Source of the DNA: Ornithorhynchus anatinus
Taxonomy: Eukaryota; Chordata; Mammalia; Monotremata; Ornithorhynchidae
Length of the DNA: 64,000 nucleotides
Direction of reading: 5' to 3'
Assembly: GCF_004115215.2 (NCBI RefSeq)
Contig: NC_041732.1
Coordinates: 5,040,610-5,104,609, forward strand
Numbering within the stretch: position 1 is the stretch's first letter; every line of letters begins with the position of its first letter. The notes below the pieces were generated by a model. The model saw nothing but the letters and a program-made list of their open reading frames with translations. It made no database searches and was not told the origin of the DNA. A program made the translations under genes and the position numbers. Shown one piece after another: positions 29,985 through 41,789 of this stretch.

Positions 29985-32900
29985 ATGCCAGGGTGCAGGA
30001 TTGCAGCCACACTCTGCGGCACTCTCTCCCTCGTCTTCCTGGTTGTGGCTCTCAGCACATCTGCCTGGATAGTGGCCAATGGCCCAGGGAACAGCATTCA
30101 TGCCGGCCTGTGGGGAAGCTGCCTGAATGGAAACTGCATCCTATTCAAGTCATCTGGTAAGAGGGGCAGGTGGGGGCGTCCCTGAAATTCTGTCCTTGTC
30201 CCCCCCAGTCTGAAAACCAGCACAGCCTAGTGGAAAGAGCCTGGGCCTAGAAGTCAAATGATCTGAATTCTAATCCTAGCTCTGCCATTTTGTGCCTCAG
30301 TTACCTCATCCGTTATAATAATGATACTTGTGATATTTGTTAAGCTCTTACCATGTGTCAAGCACCGTTCTAAATGCTGGGGTAGATACAAGATAATACT
30401 ACATGGGGCAGTCAAAGTAGGATGGAAATAGGTATTGAATCGCCATTTTACAGATGAGAGAACTGAGGCACAGAGAAGTGAAGTGACTTGCCCATGGTCT
30501 CCTAGAAGACAATTGGTGGAGCCAGAATTAGAACCCAGGCCCTCTTTACTCCCAGGGCTGTGCTCTTTCCACTAGGCCATGCTGCTTCCCTAATGGGGAT
30601 TAAGACTGTGAGCCTCATGTGGGACAGGGACTGTGTCCAATTTTATTATCTTGTGTCTATCCCAGGGCTTAGAACAGTGCCTGGTACAAAGTAAGTGCTT
30701 AGCAAATACCATAAAAAAATTATAAAGATACATTCCTGGTTCCTCTCAGCTGTTTTTTGACACTGTCAATCACCCCCTTCTCCTGGACACATTATCCCAC
30801 CGTGGCTTTACTGACAATGTCCTCTCTTGGTTCTTCTCCTGTCCCTCTGGCTGTTCAATCTCAGTTTCCTTCACGGGCAGCTCCTCTGCCTCCCATCCCC
30901 TAATTGTAGGGTCCCCTCAAGGTTCAGTTCTGGGTCCCTTTCTATTCTCCATCTACACTTACTCTCTTGGAGAACTCACTTGCTCTCAAGGCTTCAACTA
31001 CCCAAATCTAGCTCTGATCTCTCGCCTTCTCTTCAGTCTCGCATTTCCTCCCGCTTTCAGGACATCTCTACTTGGCTGCCCCACCTACACCTCCAACTTA
31101 ACATGTCCAGACTGAACTCTTTATCTTCCCACCCATGCTCTGATCTCCTGACTTTCCCGTCACTGTATGCAGCACTACTATCCTTACTGTCTCAGAAGCC
31201 TTTCACCTAGGCGTTATCCTAACTCATCTCTCTCATTCAAAGCACACATCCAGTCCATCGCTAAATCCTGTCGGTTCAATTTTCAAAACATTGCTAAAAT
31301 CTGCCCTTTCTTCTCCATACGAACAGCTACTACATAAATCCAAGCACTTATCCTATCCTGCCTTGATTACAGTACCAATCTCCTTGCTGACCTCCCTGCC
31401 TCCTGTCTCTCCCTACTCCAGTCCATACTTCACTCTGCTGCCCAGGTTGTTTTCCTACAAAAATGCTCAGTCCATATTTCCCCACTCCTCAAGAACCTCC
31501 AGGGGTTGCCCATCCACCTCCTCATCAAAGACTCCTTACCATCAGCTTTAATGTATTCCATCACCTTGCCCCCTACTACCTCACCTCACTGCTTTCTTAC
31601 CACTGCTCAGCCTGGACCCTGCGCTCTTCTAATGCTAACTTTCTCACTGTACCTCAGTCTCGTCTATCTCGCCAGTCACCTCTCGCTCACGTCCTGCCTC
31701 TGTCCTGGAAAACCCTCCCTTTTCATATCCAACAGACGATCACTCTCCCCACCCTCAAAGCCTTACTTAAGGCACATCTCCAAGAAGCCTTCCCTGACTA
31801 AGTCCTCATTTCCTCTTCTCCCTCTCCTTTCTGCATAACCCTTCCATTTAGATTTGCACCCTTTATTCACCCCTCCCTCAGCCACGGCACTTATGTAAAT
31901 ATCCATAATTCATTTATTTATGTTAATGTCTGTTTCCCCCTCTAGACTATAAGTTCACTGTGGGTAGAGAATGTGACTACCAGTTCTGTTATATTATACT
32001 CTCCCAAGTGCTTAGTTCACTGCTCTACAAAAAAGAGCACTTTTCTCTTCTTTTTTTATTCTAAAAAAGAATAATCAGTAAAGATGACTGAGTGCTTGAT
32101 TGAAGGGGGAGGGAGTTCCAGGCCAGAGGGTGGTGAGATAAACGAGATTGAGGTACAGTGAGCAGGTTGGGGTGGAGGATAAAAATGTACGGGCTGGGTG
32201 TAGTAGAAAATTCCCTCAAAGTCCATCAGAAAGACAACTTTTTCATTTTATGGTATTTCTTAAGCATTTACTATGTGTCAAACCCTTATCTAAGCTCTGG
32301 GTAGGTACAAGTTAATTAGATTGGACACAGTCCCTGTCCAGCACGGGACTCACAGTCTAAGTAGGAGGGAGAACAGGAGAACTGAGGCACAGAAAAATAA
32401 CGTGATTTTGTCCAAGGTCACACAGCGAGCAATTGTCACAGCTGGGATTAGAACCTAGATCCTCTGTCTCCCAGCCCCATGCTCTTTCCATTAGTCAGTC
32501 AATCAATTGCATCTATTGTGCTCTTACTGTGTGCAGAGCACCATACTAAGCATTTAGGAGAGTACAGTATAATAATAAATGGACATATTCCCTGTCCATA
32601 ACTAGTTTATAGTCTAAAGGGGGAGACAGACATTAATATGAATAAATAAATTATGGGTATGCATATATGTGCTGGGGGGCTGAGCCGGGGGATGAATAAA
32701 GGGGGCAAGTCAGGGTGATGCAGAAGAGAGTGGGAGAAGAGGAAAGGAGGATTTAGCCTGGGAAGGTCTCTTGAAGGAGATGGACCTTCAATAGGCTTTG
32801 AAGTTGGGGAGAGTAATCTGTCAGATATGAGGAAGGAGGGTGCTCCAGGCCAAAGACAGGACGTGGGGGAGAGGTGGGCGGTGAGATAGATGAGATCGAG

Positions 32901-35900
32901 GTGCAGTGAGAAGGTTAGCATTAGAGAAGAAAAGTGGGCAGTTTGGGTTTTAGTAGGAGAGTAGCAAGGTGAGATAGCAGGGGGCAAAGTGACTGAGTGT
33001 TTTAAAGCCAAAAGTGAGATGTTTCTGTTTGAATCAGAGATAAATGGGTAACCCCTGGAAGTTCTTGAAGAGAAGGGAAAGATGGCCTTAACGCTTTTCT
33101 AGGAAAACGATCCAGGTAGCAGAGTGAAGTATGGACTGGAATGGGGAGAGGCAGGAGGCAGGAAAGTCAGCAAGGATGTTGATACAGTAATCAAGGCAGG
33201 GTAGGATAAATGATTGGGCTAACATGATAGCAGTTTGGATGGAGAGGAATGGGTGGATTTTAGCGATGTTGTGAAGGTCGATCCTACAGAATTCAGTGAT
33301 GGATTGAATATATGGGTTAAAAGAGTGAGAGGAGACAAGGATCACTCCAAGATTATGGATTTGCAAGACAGAAAGGATCGTGGTGCTGTCTACAGCGATG
33401 GGAAAGTCATGGGGAGGGCAAAATCTGGATGGGAAGATAAGAAGTTCTGTTTTAAACAGGTCAAGTTTGAGGTGGTGGAAGGACATCTAAGTAGAGATGT
33501 CATTAAGGTGGTAGGAAATGTGAGACTACAGAATGGAGTGAGATGACGATTGGTTTTGCAGATTTGGGAATCATCCACATAGAGGTTTTAGTTGAAGCCA
33601 TGTGAAAGAATGAGTTCTCCAGTGAAGACTAGAAGGGGACCCAAAACTGAACCTTAAGGGACTCCCACAGTTAGGGGGTGGAAGGCAGAGGAGGACCCCA
33701 CGAAGGAGACTGAGAATAAACAGCTAGAGAGATAGGAGGAGAACCAGGAGAGGATGGTGACACTGAAGCCGAGATTGGATATTAGACCATGTTCCTTCTC
33801 AAAAGGCACTCCCTAATTAAATCCTTCCTGTTCGCGTCATCTCCTCAACCACCCTTAGCATCCATCTTTATCTGCAGAGTTACTAGTTAATTATCTATTT
33901 TGGTTTTTACCATTTGGGCCTGTTTCCCTCAGGAGATCTTCAGTTCCTTGAGGGCAGCGATAGTGTCTTTCAACTCAGTTGGATTTTACTGTCCCAAGCA
34001 TTTGGTACAGGGCTCTGCATACATTATGTGCTCAATAAATGCCACTGTTAGACTGAATGATTCCCAAGCACTTAGTCCAATTCCCTATCCCCAGTAGATA
34101 CTGATCGATGCTGTTGCTATTGCTAGGGAAGCAGCTTGGCTCAGTGGAAAGAGTCCGGGCTTGGGAGTCAGAGGTCATGGGTTCGAATCCCAGCTCTGCC
34201 CCTTGTCAGCTGTGTGACTGATGGCAAGTCACTTCACTTCTCTGAGCCTCAGTTACCTCATCTGTAAAATGGGGATGAAGACTGTGAGCCTCACATGGGA
34301 TAACCTGAGTACCCTGTATCTACCCCAGCGCTTAGAACAGTGCTCTGCACATAGTAAGCACTGAACAAATACCAACATTATTATTATTAGTGGTCTCTCA
34401 GTTCAGAGTCCAATCACTCGATCAATAATAGTAATAATGATAATAACTGTGGTATTTGTTAAGTATTTACTATGTGCTAGGCACTGTACGAAGCGGTAGA
34501 GTAGATACAAGATAATTGGGTTGGACACGGTCCCTGTCCCACACAGGGTTCCCAGTCTCAATCCCCATATTACAGATGAGGTAACTGAAATGCAGTAAAG
34601 TGAAAAGACTTGCCCAAGATCACATAGCAGGCAAGTAATAATAATAATTATGGTACTTGTTAAGCCCTCACTATGTGCCAGACAACTAAACTAAATGCTG
34701 GGGTAGATTAGAGAAGTAGCATGGCTTAGTGGAAAGAGCATGGGCTTGGGAGTCAGAGGATGTGGGTTCTAATCCCGGCTCAGCCACTTGTCTGCTGTGT
34801 GACCTTGGGTAAGTCACTTCACTTCTCTGTGTCTCAGTTACCTCATTTGTAAAATGGGGATTAAGACTGTGAGCCCCACGTGGGACAACCCGGTTACCTT
34901 GTATCTACTCCAGCACTTACACAGTGCTCGGCATATAGTAAGTGCTTAACAAATACCATAATTATTATTATTATTACTATTAGATACAAGTTAATGAGGT
35001 TGGGCACAGTCCCTGTCCCACATGAGACTCACATTCTTAATCCTCATTTTACTGATGAGAAAACTGAGGCCCAGAGAAGTGAAGTGACTTGCCCAAGGCC
35101 ACAGAGCAGACAAGTGACAGATCTGGGCTTAGAACCCAAGTCGTTTGACTCCCAAGCCCATGCTGTATCCACTACCTCTAGACACAAGGGCATCTGGACT
35201 GATCCTGATGAACCCTGATCCTGAGGGCTCAGGGGGAGATCAGGGTTGCCCAAGCCTTCACGTGGGGGGATGGAATGGGGGGTCTTCCTGTGAAGGTCTA
35301 GCAAATTCAGTTCCCCTTCCCCACCAATCCCCTAGCTCTAGGCCTGACTCTGTTTACCCTTTGTGTCTCCACAGCTAACATCAACGTCACAAAGACCTTC
35401 ACAATTATCTCCAGCATATGTGGGATGATAACGGTGCTCTTCCTCATCATCTCCTTCTTTCCATCGCTCTCCTCCTCTCTGTCCTACCTCCCCCTCATTT
35501 CCTGCATCTCTGCCTTTACTGCAGGTATGGGGTGAGGAGGGAAGGTCACCGTCCTGGGGAAAGGGAACGGACTTTGGAGGGGATGCTGGGAGGGAGGTGG
35601 GAGAAGAGGGGTTCTCACCTTTCAGGGGAGGGAGTTCTCACACCTCGGGGGAGAGGGAGATGGGGAGTGGTTCTCACTCTGACCATTCCATCCCCAGGGA
35701 TCTGTGGCCTGGTGGGCATGGCTGTGTACACAGGAGAGTTCTGGGATAATTCCCACGTGAAACCCGGCATTCAAGTCTTCTTCGCCTGGTCTTTCTACCT
35801 GGGATGGGCCTCGGTTGCCCTATTCATCGTGACTGGTACGTGAGGCTGGGGAGAAAGGAAGAGAGTAATGAATCAAGAGACTGTATTGAGCGCTTTACTC

Positions 35901-37497
35901 TGTGCAGAGCACTGGGCCAAGCCGAGCTCCTCTAGATTGTGAGCTCAATAGGGGCAGGGAACATGTCTACCAACTCTACTGTATTCATTCAATCATATTA
36001 ATAAGTGCTTATTGTGTGCAGAGCACTGAACTAACTGCTTGGGAGAGTACAGTATAACAATAAACAGACACATTCCCTGCCTACAAGGAGCTTACAGTCT
36101 AGAGGGGGAGAAAGACATTAATATAAATAAATAAATAATAGATGTGTACTTAAGTATTGTGGGGCTGGGTGGGTGGGATGAATAGAGGGAGCAAATCAGG
36201 GTGATGCGGAAGGGAGTTGGAGAAGAAGAAAGGAGGCCTTAGTCAGGGAAGGCCTCTTGGAGGAGATGGGCCTTCAATAAGACTTTGAAACTGGGGAGAG
36301 TCATTGTCCGTGGGATATGAGGAGGGAGGGTGTTACAGGCCAGAGGCAGGATGCAGGCAAGAGGTCAGAAGTGAGATAGATGAGATCGAGGTACAGTGAG
36401 AAGGTTGCATTAGAGGAGCCAAGTGTGCAGCCTGGGTTGTAGTAGGAGAGTAGTGAGGTGAGGTAGGAGGGGGCAAGGTGATTGAGTGCTTTAAAGCCAA
36501 TTGTGAGGAGTTTCTGTTTGATGCAGAGGTTGATGGGCAACCCCCAGAGGTTCTTAAGGAGTGGGGAAACATGTCTTGAACGTTTTTGTAGAACAATGAT
36601 CCAAGCAGCAGAGTGAAATATGGACTGAAGTGGGGACAGACAGGAGGTAGGGATCAAGGCAGGAAGAAGGTACTTAAGGGAGGAAAGAGGGAGAAAGTCT
36701 TTTGATAAGGAGCAAAGCAATGGGGTTGGAAGCCACAGGTGCTCTGATATTAGGAAGCAGTCACTAAACACCGCTGATTAATTGACTGATTGATTTGGGG
36801 AGTGCAATAGAGTTAGTAGACACTATCCCTGCCCTCAAGAAACTTACAATCTAGAAGGGGAGTTAGACATTAAAGTAAATGATAGGGAAAGGAGAAGGAA
36901 GAGAGTTTAAAGATACAGATGAAAGAACTCGGGGGTTGGTTGAGAATGAGAGACGTGGAAGTGCAGAAGTGGCAGTCGGAGGGGAGATAGGGTGGAGAGA
37001 TGAGGGGTTATTCAGGGAAGGCTTCCTGGAGGATAGAAGATTTTAGAAGGGATTCGAAGTTGTGGGGAGCAGTGTTCTGCAAGGCATGAAGGAAAGGAGG
37101 GAATTTCAAGCAAGGGACCACTCAGTTGGCTCGGCCACTTGTCTGCTGTATGACCTTGGGCAAGTCCCTTAACTTCTCAGTTACCTCATCTGTAAAGTGG
37201 GAATTAAAACTGAGACCCATGTGGGACATGGGCTGTGTCCAACCTGATTATGTTGTAACTATTCCTTTGCTTAGGTGGATGCCTGACTCACAGGAAGGGC
37301 TTAACAAACACCAGGTTAAAAAAAAAAAGTTGAGTCCTAGCCCTTTAAGGGAGTGAGCATGGTAGGAGCTAGGGGTGAGGGGTGTAGGAGCTAGGAGTGA
37401 GGAGAGGGTCCCCCTTTTGTCTCAAATTTCTCTCTTCTTTGCAGGTATCCTGAGCATCGCCTTTCACAGAAGAGGCTATGAGTCACTTGGTCAGTGA
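29985..37497 (+). CDS. NKG7: NKG7, natural killer granule protein 7
   Basis: Exons 29985-30156, 35375-35524, 35698-35835 and 37445-37497, all phase 1; 170 aa against about 165 in human. TM1 is about residues 5-27 ([17 protein letters not shown]), the first loop has [13 protein letters not shown] (family signature), and [10 protein letters not shown] then leads into TM2. TM3 is [16 protein letters not shown]4 starts at [11 protein letters not shown], and the C terminus is GYESLGQ; human NKG7 as remembered has AHSGLW, HVTQTFSI, TFFSWSFYLGW and GYETL at the same points. NKG7 is a cytotoxic-granule membrane protein of NK and T cells needed for efficient exocytosis. NVT at the start of exon 2 is a possible glycosylation site, though it lies at a membrane edge. 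The first intron contains several LINE2 and SINE copies. A second, upstream exon 1 exists at 25890-26061. Position between LIM2 and CLDND2 agrees with human order. Confidence 0.93.
30210..30720. mobile_element. Nested SINEs in NKG7 intron 1, copy B
   Basis: Same arrangement as at 26110-26650: a forward Mon-1 interrupted by a reverse one, then the forward tail 'gtgcttagcaaatacc' and an A run. Confidence 0.75.
30745..32035 (+). mobile_element. LINE2 copy, forward, 5'-truncated
   Basis: Sense-strand L2 beginning in the reverse transcriptase domain ('ctgttttttgacactgtc' encodes a degraded FDTV start) and running to the 3' tail ('tctcccaagtgcttag'). Frames near 30830-31800 give 'GSPQGSVLG'-like, '[12 protein letters not shown]' and '[13 protein letters not shown]' pieces. 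It is 5'-truncated and frame-broken. It begins immediately after duplication unit B. Confidence 0.85.
32090..33790 (-). mobile_element. LINE2 pieces with a reverse SINE between
   Basis: A short reverse L2 fragment (about 32095-32210), a reverse Mon-1 (about 32235-32490), then a reverse L2 from its tail to the RT domain (about 32490-33790). Minus-strand translation near 33088-33486 gives '[18 protein letters not shown]' and '[26 protein letters not shown]' in parts. Confidence 0.8.
33800..34110 (+). mobile_element. Old LINE-like 3' end
   Basis: Forward, strongly diverged L2-like tail: 'cagttccttgagggcagcg', 'gtgctcaataaatgcc' and 'cccaagcacttagtcc'. Confidence 0.45.
34123..34640. mobile_element. 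Mon-1 SINEs, forward then reverse
   Basis: A full forward copy (about 34123-34393) with clean A box ('tggctcagtgg') and B box ('ggttcgaatcc'), then a diverged reverse copy (about 34425-34635). Confidence 0.8.
34636..35190. mobile_element. Reverse Mon-1 split by a forward Mon-1
   Basis: Reverse SINE pieces at about 34636-34708 and 34981-35190 are collinear ('gctggggtagatta' before, 'gatacaagttaatgagg' after). The insert is a full forward Mon-1 (about 34709-34980). 'agatta' / 'agata' may be the target duplication. Confidence 0.75.
35970..36870 (-). mobile_element. LINE2 3' half, reverse
   Basis: In NKG7 intron 3. From the tail near 35985 to the end of the RT domain near 36650; minus-strand frame 36301-36771 includes '[19 protein letters not shown]'. 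A second short reverse tail is at about 36780-36870. Confidence 0.75.
37115..37325 (+). mobile_element. SINE, diverged
   Basis: Forward copy in NKG7 intron 3, 'ggctcggccacttgtctgc' to 'gggcttaacaaacacc' plus an A run; the head is missing. Confidence 0.65.
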
Positions 37498-37529
37498 TCT
37501 CAGAAGTCTGTGGGCACAGTGTCATGATA

Positions 37530-37580
37530 CTTTCCAAGAACTTAATACAGTGCTCTGCACACAACAAGCATTCAATAAAT
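37530..37580 (+). terminator. NKG7: Candidate NKG7 poly(A) signal inside a repeat tail
   Basis: AATAAA at 37573-37578, 76 bases after the NKG7 stop, within a forward L2-type tail ('gtgctctgcacacaac' before it). A second hexamer occurs at about 37591 ('gaataaatatt'). If used, the gene ends in a transposon-derived signal. Confidence 0.45.
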
Positions 37581-37657
37581 ATGGTAAAATGAATAAATAT
37601 TAGATTGCCCAGAAAGCAGCCTAGCCTCTGTTCCTTTCTCCCATCATCCCCAGCCCC

Positions 37658-38530
37658 TGTTCATTCATTCATTCAGTTGCATTTATTGAGTGCTTACTGT
37701 GCGCAAAGAAATGTACTGAGTGGTGGGGAGAGTACAATACAACAATAAATAGACACATTCCCTGCCCACAATGAGCTTACACTCTAGAGTGGGGGTGACA
37801 GTCATCAATACAAATAAATTACAGATATGTACATAGGTGCTGTGGGGCTGGGAGAGGGGAAGAGCAAAGGGAGAGAGGCAGGGCAATACAGAAGGGAGCG
37901 GGAGATGAGGAAAGGGGGTACTTACTCTGGGAAGGTCTTTTGGAGGAGATGTGCCTTCAGTAAGGCTTTGACAGGGCGGGGGGAGGGGGAGTGTGGGGGA
38001 ATAACTGTCTGTTGGATATGTGGAGAGAGGGCGTTCCAGCCCAAAGGTAGGATGTGGGCTGGGGTGAGCGGTTAGATAGGCGAGACTGAAGCACAGTGAA
38101 AAGGTTAGCATCAGAGGAGTCACGTGTGCGGGCTGGGTTGTGGAAGTAGAGAAGTGAGGTGAGGTAGGAGGGGTATGGTGGTGGAGTGCTTTAAAGCAGA
38201 TGGTGAGGAGTTTTATTTGATGTGGAGGTGGATGGGCAACCACTGGAGTTTTTTGAGGAGCGGGGTGACATGCCTTGAATGTTTTTTGCTGAAAAACAAT
38301 CTGGGCAGCAGAATGAAGTCTGGACTGGAGTGGGGAGAGACAGGAAGATGGGAGGGCAGCAAGAAGGCTGATGCAGTAATCCAGACAGGAAAGGAAGAGT
38401 GATTGTAGTGATATAGCAGTTTGGATGCAATGGAATGGGTGGATTTTAGATATGTTAGGAAGGTGGGACTGACAGGATTTAGTGATAGATTGAATATGTG
38501 GGTTGAATGACAGAGAGGAGACCCCACCTC
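37658..38530 (-). mobile_element. LINE2 copy, reverse
   Basis: From tail to RT domain. Minus-strand frames near 37683-38545 give 'FNPHIQSITKSCQSHL' and '[18 protein letters not shown]' parts. 5'-truncated, frame-broken. Confidence 0.8.
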
Positions 38531-38694
38531 CACGTGTTTCCCCACCTCCTCCAGGCCACAGTGGCTCTAACCCTATAGGCCTATAGTAACCTGGGGAGGA
38601 GTGGGGGGTAGAGAAGCTGCCTGGCCTCATGGCCAGCCCCTGCCTCTTCCCACAAACCTATCCAGTTTCCTAAATCAATCCATCCATCAATCAG

Positions 38695-39130
38695 TAGTTT
38701 TTATTCATTCATTCATTCATTCATTCATTCAATCATATTTATTGAGCACTTACTATGTGCAGAGCTACTAAGCGCTTGGAATGCACAATTCGGCAACAGA
38801 TAGAGACAATCCCTGCCCAACAACGGGCTTACAGTCTAAACCGGGGAGACAGACAACAAAACAGAACAAAACAAAATAAGTAGTCTGGAGTCAATATCAT
38901 CAAGATAAATAGAATCATATATATATATATATATATACACATCATTAACAAAATAAATACAGTGTTAAATAATATATAAAAATATGTGCAAGTGCTGTGG
39001 GGAGGAGAAGGGGGAAGAGAAGAGGGCGGGAGAAGGGGGAATGGGGAGGGGAGGAGGAGCAGAGGGAAAGGGGGGCTAGGTCTGGGAAGGCCTCCTGGAG
39101 GAAGTGAGCTCTCAGTAGGGCTTTGAAGAG
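38695..39130 (-). mobile_element. LINE2 of a second 3' type, reverse
   Basis: Starts with an (attc)n run, then a tail variant including 'gaatgcacaattcggcaac' and an 'acaaaacagaacaaaac' stretch, unlike the 'ataaataaattacagatatg' type seen in most other copies. Also seen at 41147-41660 and 57055-57320. Confidence 0.7.
38917..38942 (+). repeat. (AT)n microsatellite
   Basis: Run of AT dinucleotides ending in 'acacatc', inside the second-type LINE2 tail. Confidence 0.85.
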
Positions 39131-39189
39131 GGGAAGAGAGTTTGAGCGCTTACTATGTGCAAAGCACTGTTCTAGGCACTTGGGAGAAT

Positions 39190-40500
39190 ACAAGAAGAAG
39201 CAGCATGGCCCAATGGCAAGAGCCCAGGCTTGGGAGTCAGAGGACGTGGGTTCTAATCCCGGTTCCACCACCTGTCTGCTATGTGACCTTGATCAAGTCA
39301 CTTCACTTCTCTGTGCCTCACTTACCTCATCTGTAAAATGGGGATTAAGACTGTGAGCCCCATGTGCGACAGGGACTGTGTCCAACCTGAATACCTTGTA
39401 TATACCCCAGCACTTAGAACAGTGCTTGGCACATAGTAAGTGCATAACAAACACCACAATAATAATTATTATTATTATAATTACAGTGATTTAGTAGTCC
39501 TGCTCCCTGCCCATAATTGAGCTTACAGTCTAGATGGTGGGGACAGACACTAATATGAATAACCAGAGGCCTGTTTCTCCGTCTGCCTCTTTGTCCCTGG
39601 GGTCATCTGCTTCTTTGTTGATTCATCCATCCATCCCCCTTCACCCCATCAAACAGTTCTCAGGGAGCTAAGCCATGATCCATCTTAGAGAAGCAGGGCC
39701 CAGAAACCAGAAGACAGGACCTGGATTCTAATCCCGGCTCCGCCACTTGTCTGCTGGGTGACCTTGGGCACTTCTCTGTGCCTCAGTTCCTTCATCTGCA
39801 AAATGGGGATTCAATACTCATTCTCTCTTCTAGTTAGACTGTGAGACTCATGTAGGGTTCAATTATCTTGTATGTAGCCCAAGTTGGGCCCAAGTGCCTC
39901 AGTTCCTGTTCCCGAGGCCGGTTCCTGCCCAGAAGGGAGGAAAATGGCTTGGTGAGTGGGGAGAGACGTCTCCCTCATGACTCAGGCTTCTGGGTGGATG
40001 GAGTGGACAGGACGGGGAGGATGATAGTGTGGTGTATTGGGGGAGCAGTGGCTTAGAGGTGGGGGAGGAAGTTGGGGAAGTGTGAAAAGCAGAAAATAAA
40101 CCCCTTCCAGGAACTAGACGCCTTTGTCCCCAGTTCCCAGCAGCTCGTTGTGGGCAGGGAACGTGTCTACCAACTCTGTTATGTAGCACTCTCCCAAGTG
40201 CTTACTAAAGTGCTCTGCACACAATAAATGCTCAATAAATATGATTGATTGATTGATTGATCTCACTCTCTGCTTGCAGGCTCAGCTCCCCTCTCCAACA
40301 TTTGTCTGCTGTGTGACCTTAGGCAAATCGCTTCACTTCTCTGTGCCTCAGTTATCTCATCCGTAAAATGGGGATTGAGACTGTGAGCCCCACATGGGAC
40401 AGGGACTGTGTCTAGCCCAACTTGCTATATCCACCCCAATGTTTAGTACAGTGGCTGGCACATAGTGGGCACTTAACTAATACCATAATTAATTAACAAC
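39190..40500 (+). mobile_element. Forward SINE and LINE2 tail cluster
   Basis: Forward Mon-1 copies at about 39196-39480, 39690-39880 and 40295-40500, and a forward L2 tail at about 40140-40260 ending in (gatt)n. Between them 39480-39690 and 39880-40140 show no gene; 40090-40100 holds a stray 'aaataaacc'. Confidence 0.7.
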
Positions 40501-40559
40501 CACTGGTAGTTATCGAACACTGTGATGAGCCCTTGCGAGAGGACTTTCCTTCTCCAGTC

Positions 40560-40965
40560 CGCAGAGAAGCAGCATGGCTCAGTGGAAAGAGCACGGGCTT
40601 GGGAGTCAGAGTCATGGATTTGAATCCCGGCTCTGCCGCTTGTCAGCTGTGTGACTGTGGGCAAGTCACTTCACTTCTCTCTGCCTCAGTTACCTCATCT
40701 GTAAAATGGGGATTAACTGTGAGCCTCACGTGGGACAACCTGATTACCCTGTATCTACCCCAGCGCTTAGAACAGTGTTCTGCACATAGTAAGCGCTTAA
40801 CAAATACCAACATTATTATTATTATTATTACTTCACTCTGCTGCCCAGATCATTTTTCTGAAAAACCCTTTAGGCCATATTTCCCCACTTCTCAAAAACC
40901 TCCAAAAGTCACCCATACACCTCTGCATCAAATAGAAACTCCTTACCATGTGATCTAGAGGCTCT
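40560..40965 (+). mobile_element. Full-length Mon-1 and LINE2 fragment
   Basis: A full forward Mon-1 (about 40560-40832, head 'gagaagcagcatggctcag') is followed by a forward L2 RT-end fragment (about 40833-40960, 'cttcactctgctgcccag'). Confidence 0.8.
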
Positions 40966-41146
40966 CTCGCTCTGATCTTTCCTCCCTCCTCTCTCACCAC
41001 AACCCAAATACCACAAATACCAGATTAAAAAAGATAAGGTGAGTGCTGACTCTTCAAAGGAGTGAGAGGATTTGGGGATAAAAGCTAAGAGTGAGGAGAG
41101 GGTCACCCTCTCCTCTCAGATTTTTCTCTCTCCTACAGGTGATTCA

Positions 41147-41745
41147 TTCATTCAGTAGTATTTATGGAACCATTACTATGTGCAGAGCACTGTACTAAGC
41201 ACTTGGAATGTACAATTCGGCAACAGAGACAGTCCCTGCTCATTGACGGGTTTACAGTCTAATTGGGTAGGCAGACTAAAAGAATAGCAATAAATAGAAT
41301 CAAGGGGATGTATGCCTCATTAACAAAATAAATAGGGTAATAAAATATGTACAAATGAGCAAATGAGCACAGTGCTGAGGGAAGGGGAAGGGAGAGGGGG
41401 AGGAGCAGAGGGAAAGGGGGGAAAAGAAGCTTAGATGAGGGGAGGTGAAGGGGGGACAGAGAGGCATCAGAGGGAAAAGGGGAAGCTCAGTCTGGGAAGG
41501 CTACTTGGAGGAGGTGAGCTCTCAGTAGGGCTTTGAAGAGGGGAAGAGAGTTTGGCGGAGGTGAGGAGGGAGGGCATTCCAGGACAGCAGGAGGATGTGG
41601 GCCAGGGGTTGACGGCAAGATAGGCGAGAAGAGAGGACAGTTTTGTGAGCAAAGAATGTGTTTCTTTATTGTTATATTGTACTTTCCCAAGCACTGTATG
41701 CAATTCTCTGCATAAAGTAAGGCTCTATAAATACGAGTGAATAGA
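41147..41745 (-). mobile_element. LINE2 of the second 3' type, reverse
   Basis: 'gaatgtacaattcggcaac', 'aatcaaggggatgtatgcc' and a G/A-rich UTR to about 41660; then a forward tail to about 41745. Confidence 0.7.
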
Positions 41746-41789
41746 TGAACGAATAGTAGCATTTGTTAAGGAGCATCCTCTTTCAGAGC

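Larger units (their letters stand above)
27025..30743 (+). repeat. Segmental duplication unit B
   Basis: Direct-repeat partner of 22962-26660, from 'gttctcatgac' to 'acattcctggttcc'. Identity looks to be in the mid-90s percent by eye over long stretches. Unit B lies next to the remaining NKG7 exons; immediately past its end stands a forward LINE2 copy that unit A lacks. Confidence 0.93.

Noticed and set aside
37683-38630. 315-codon antisense frame downstream of NKG7
   Set aside because: A chain of LINE2 reverse transcriptase remnants and tail sequence, not a host gene.
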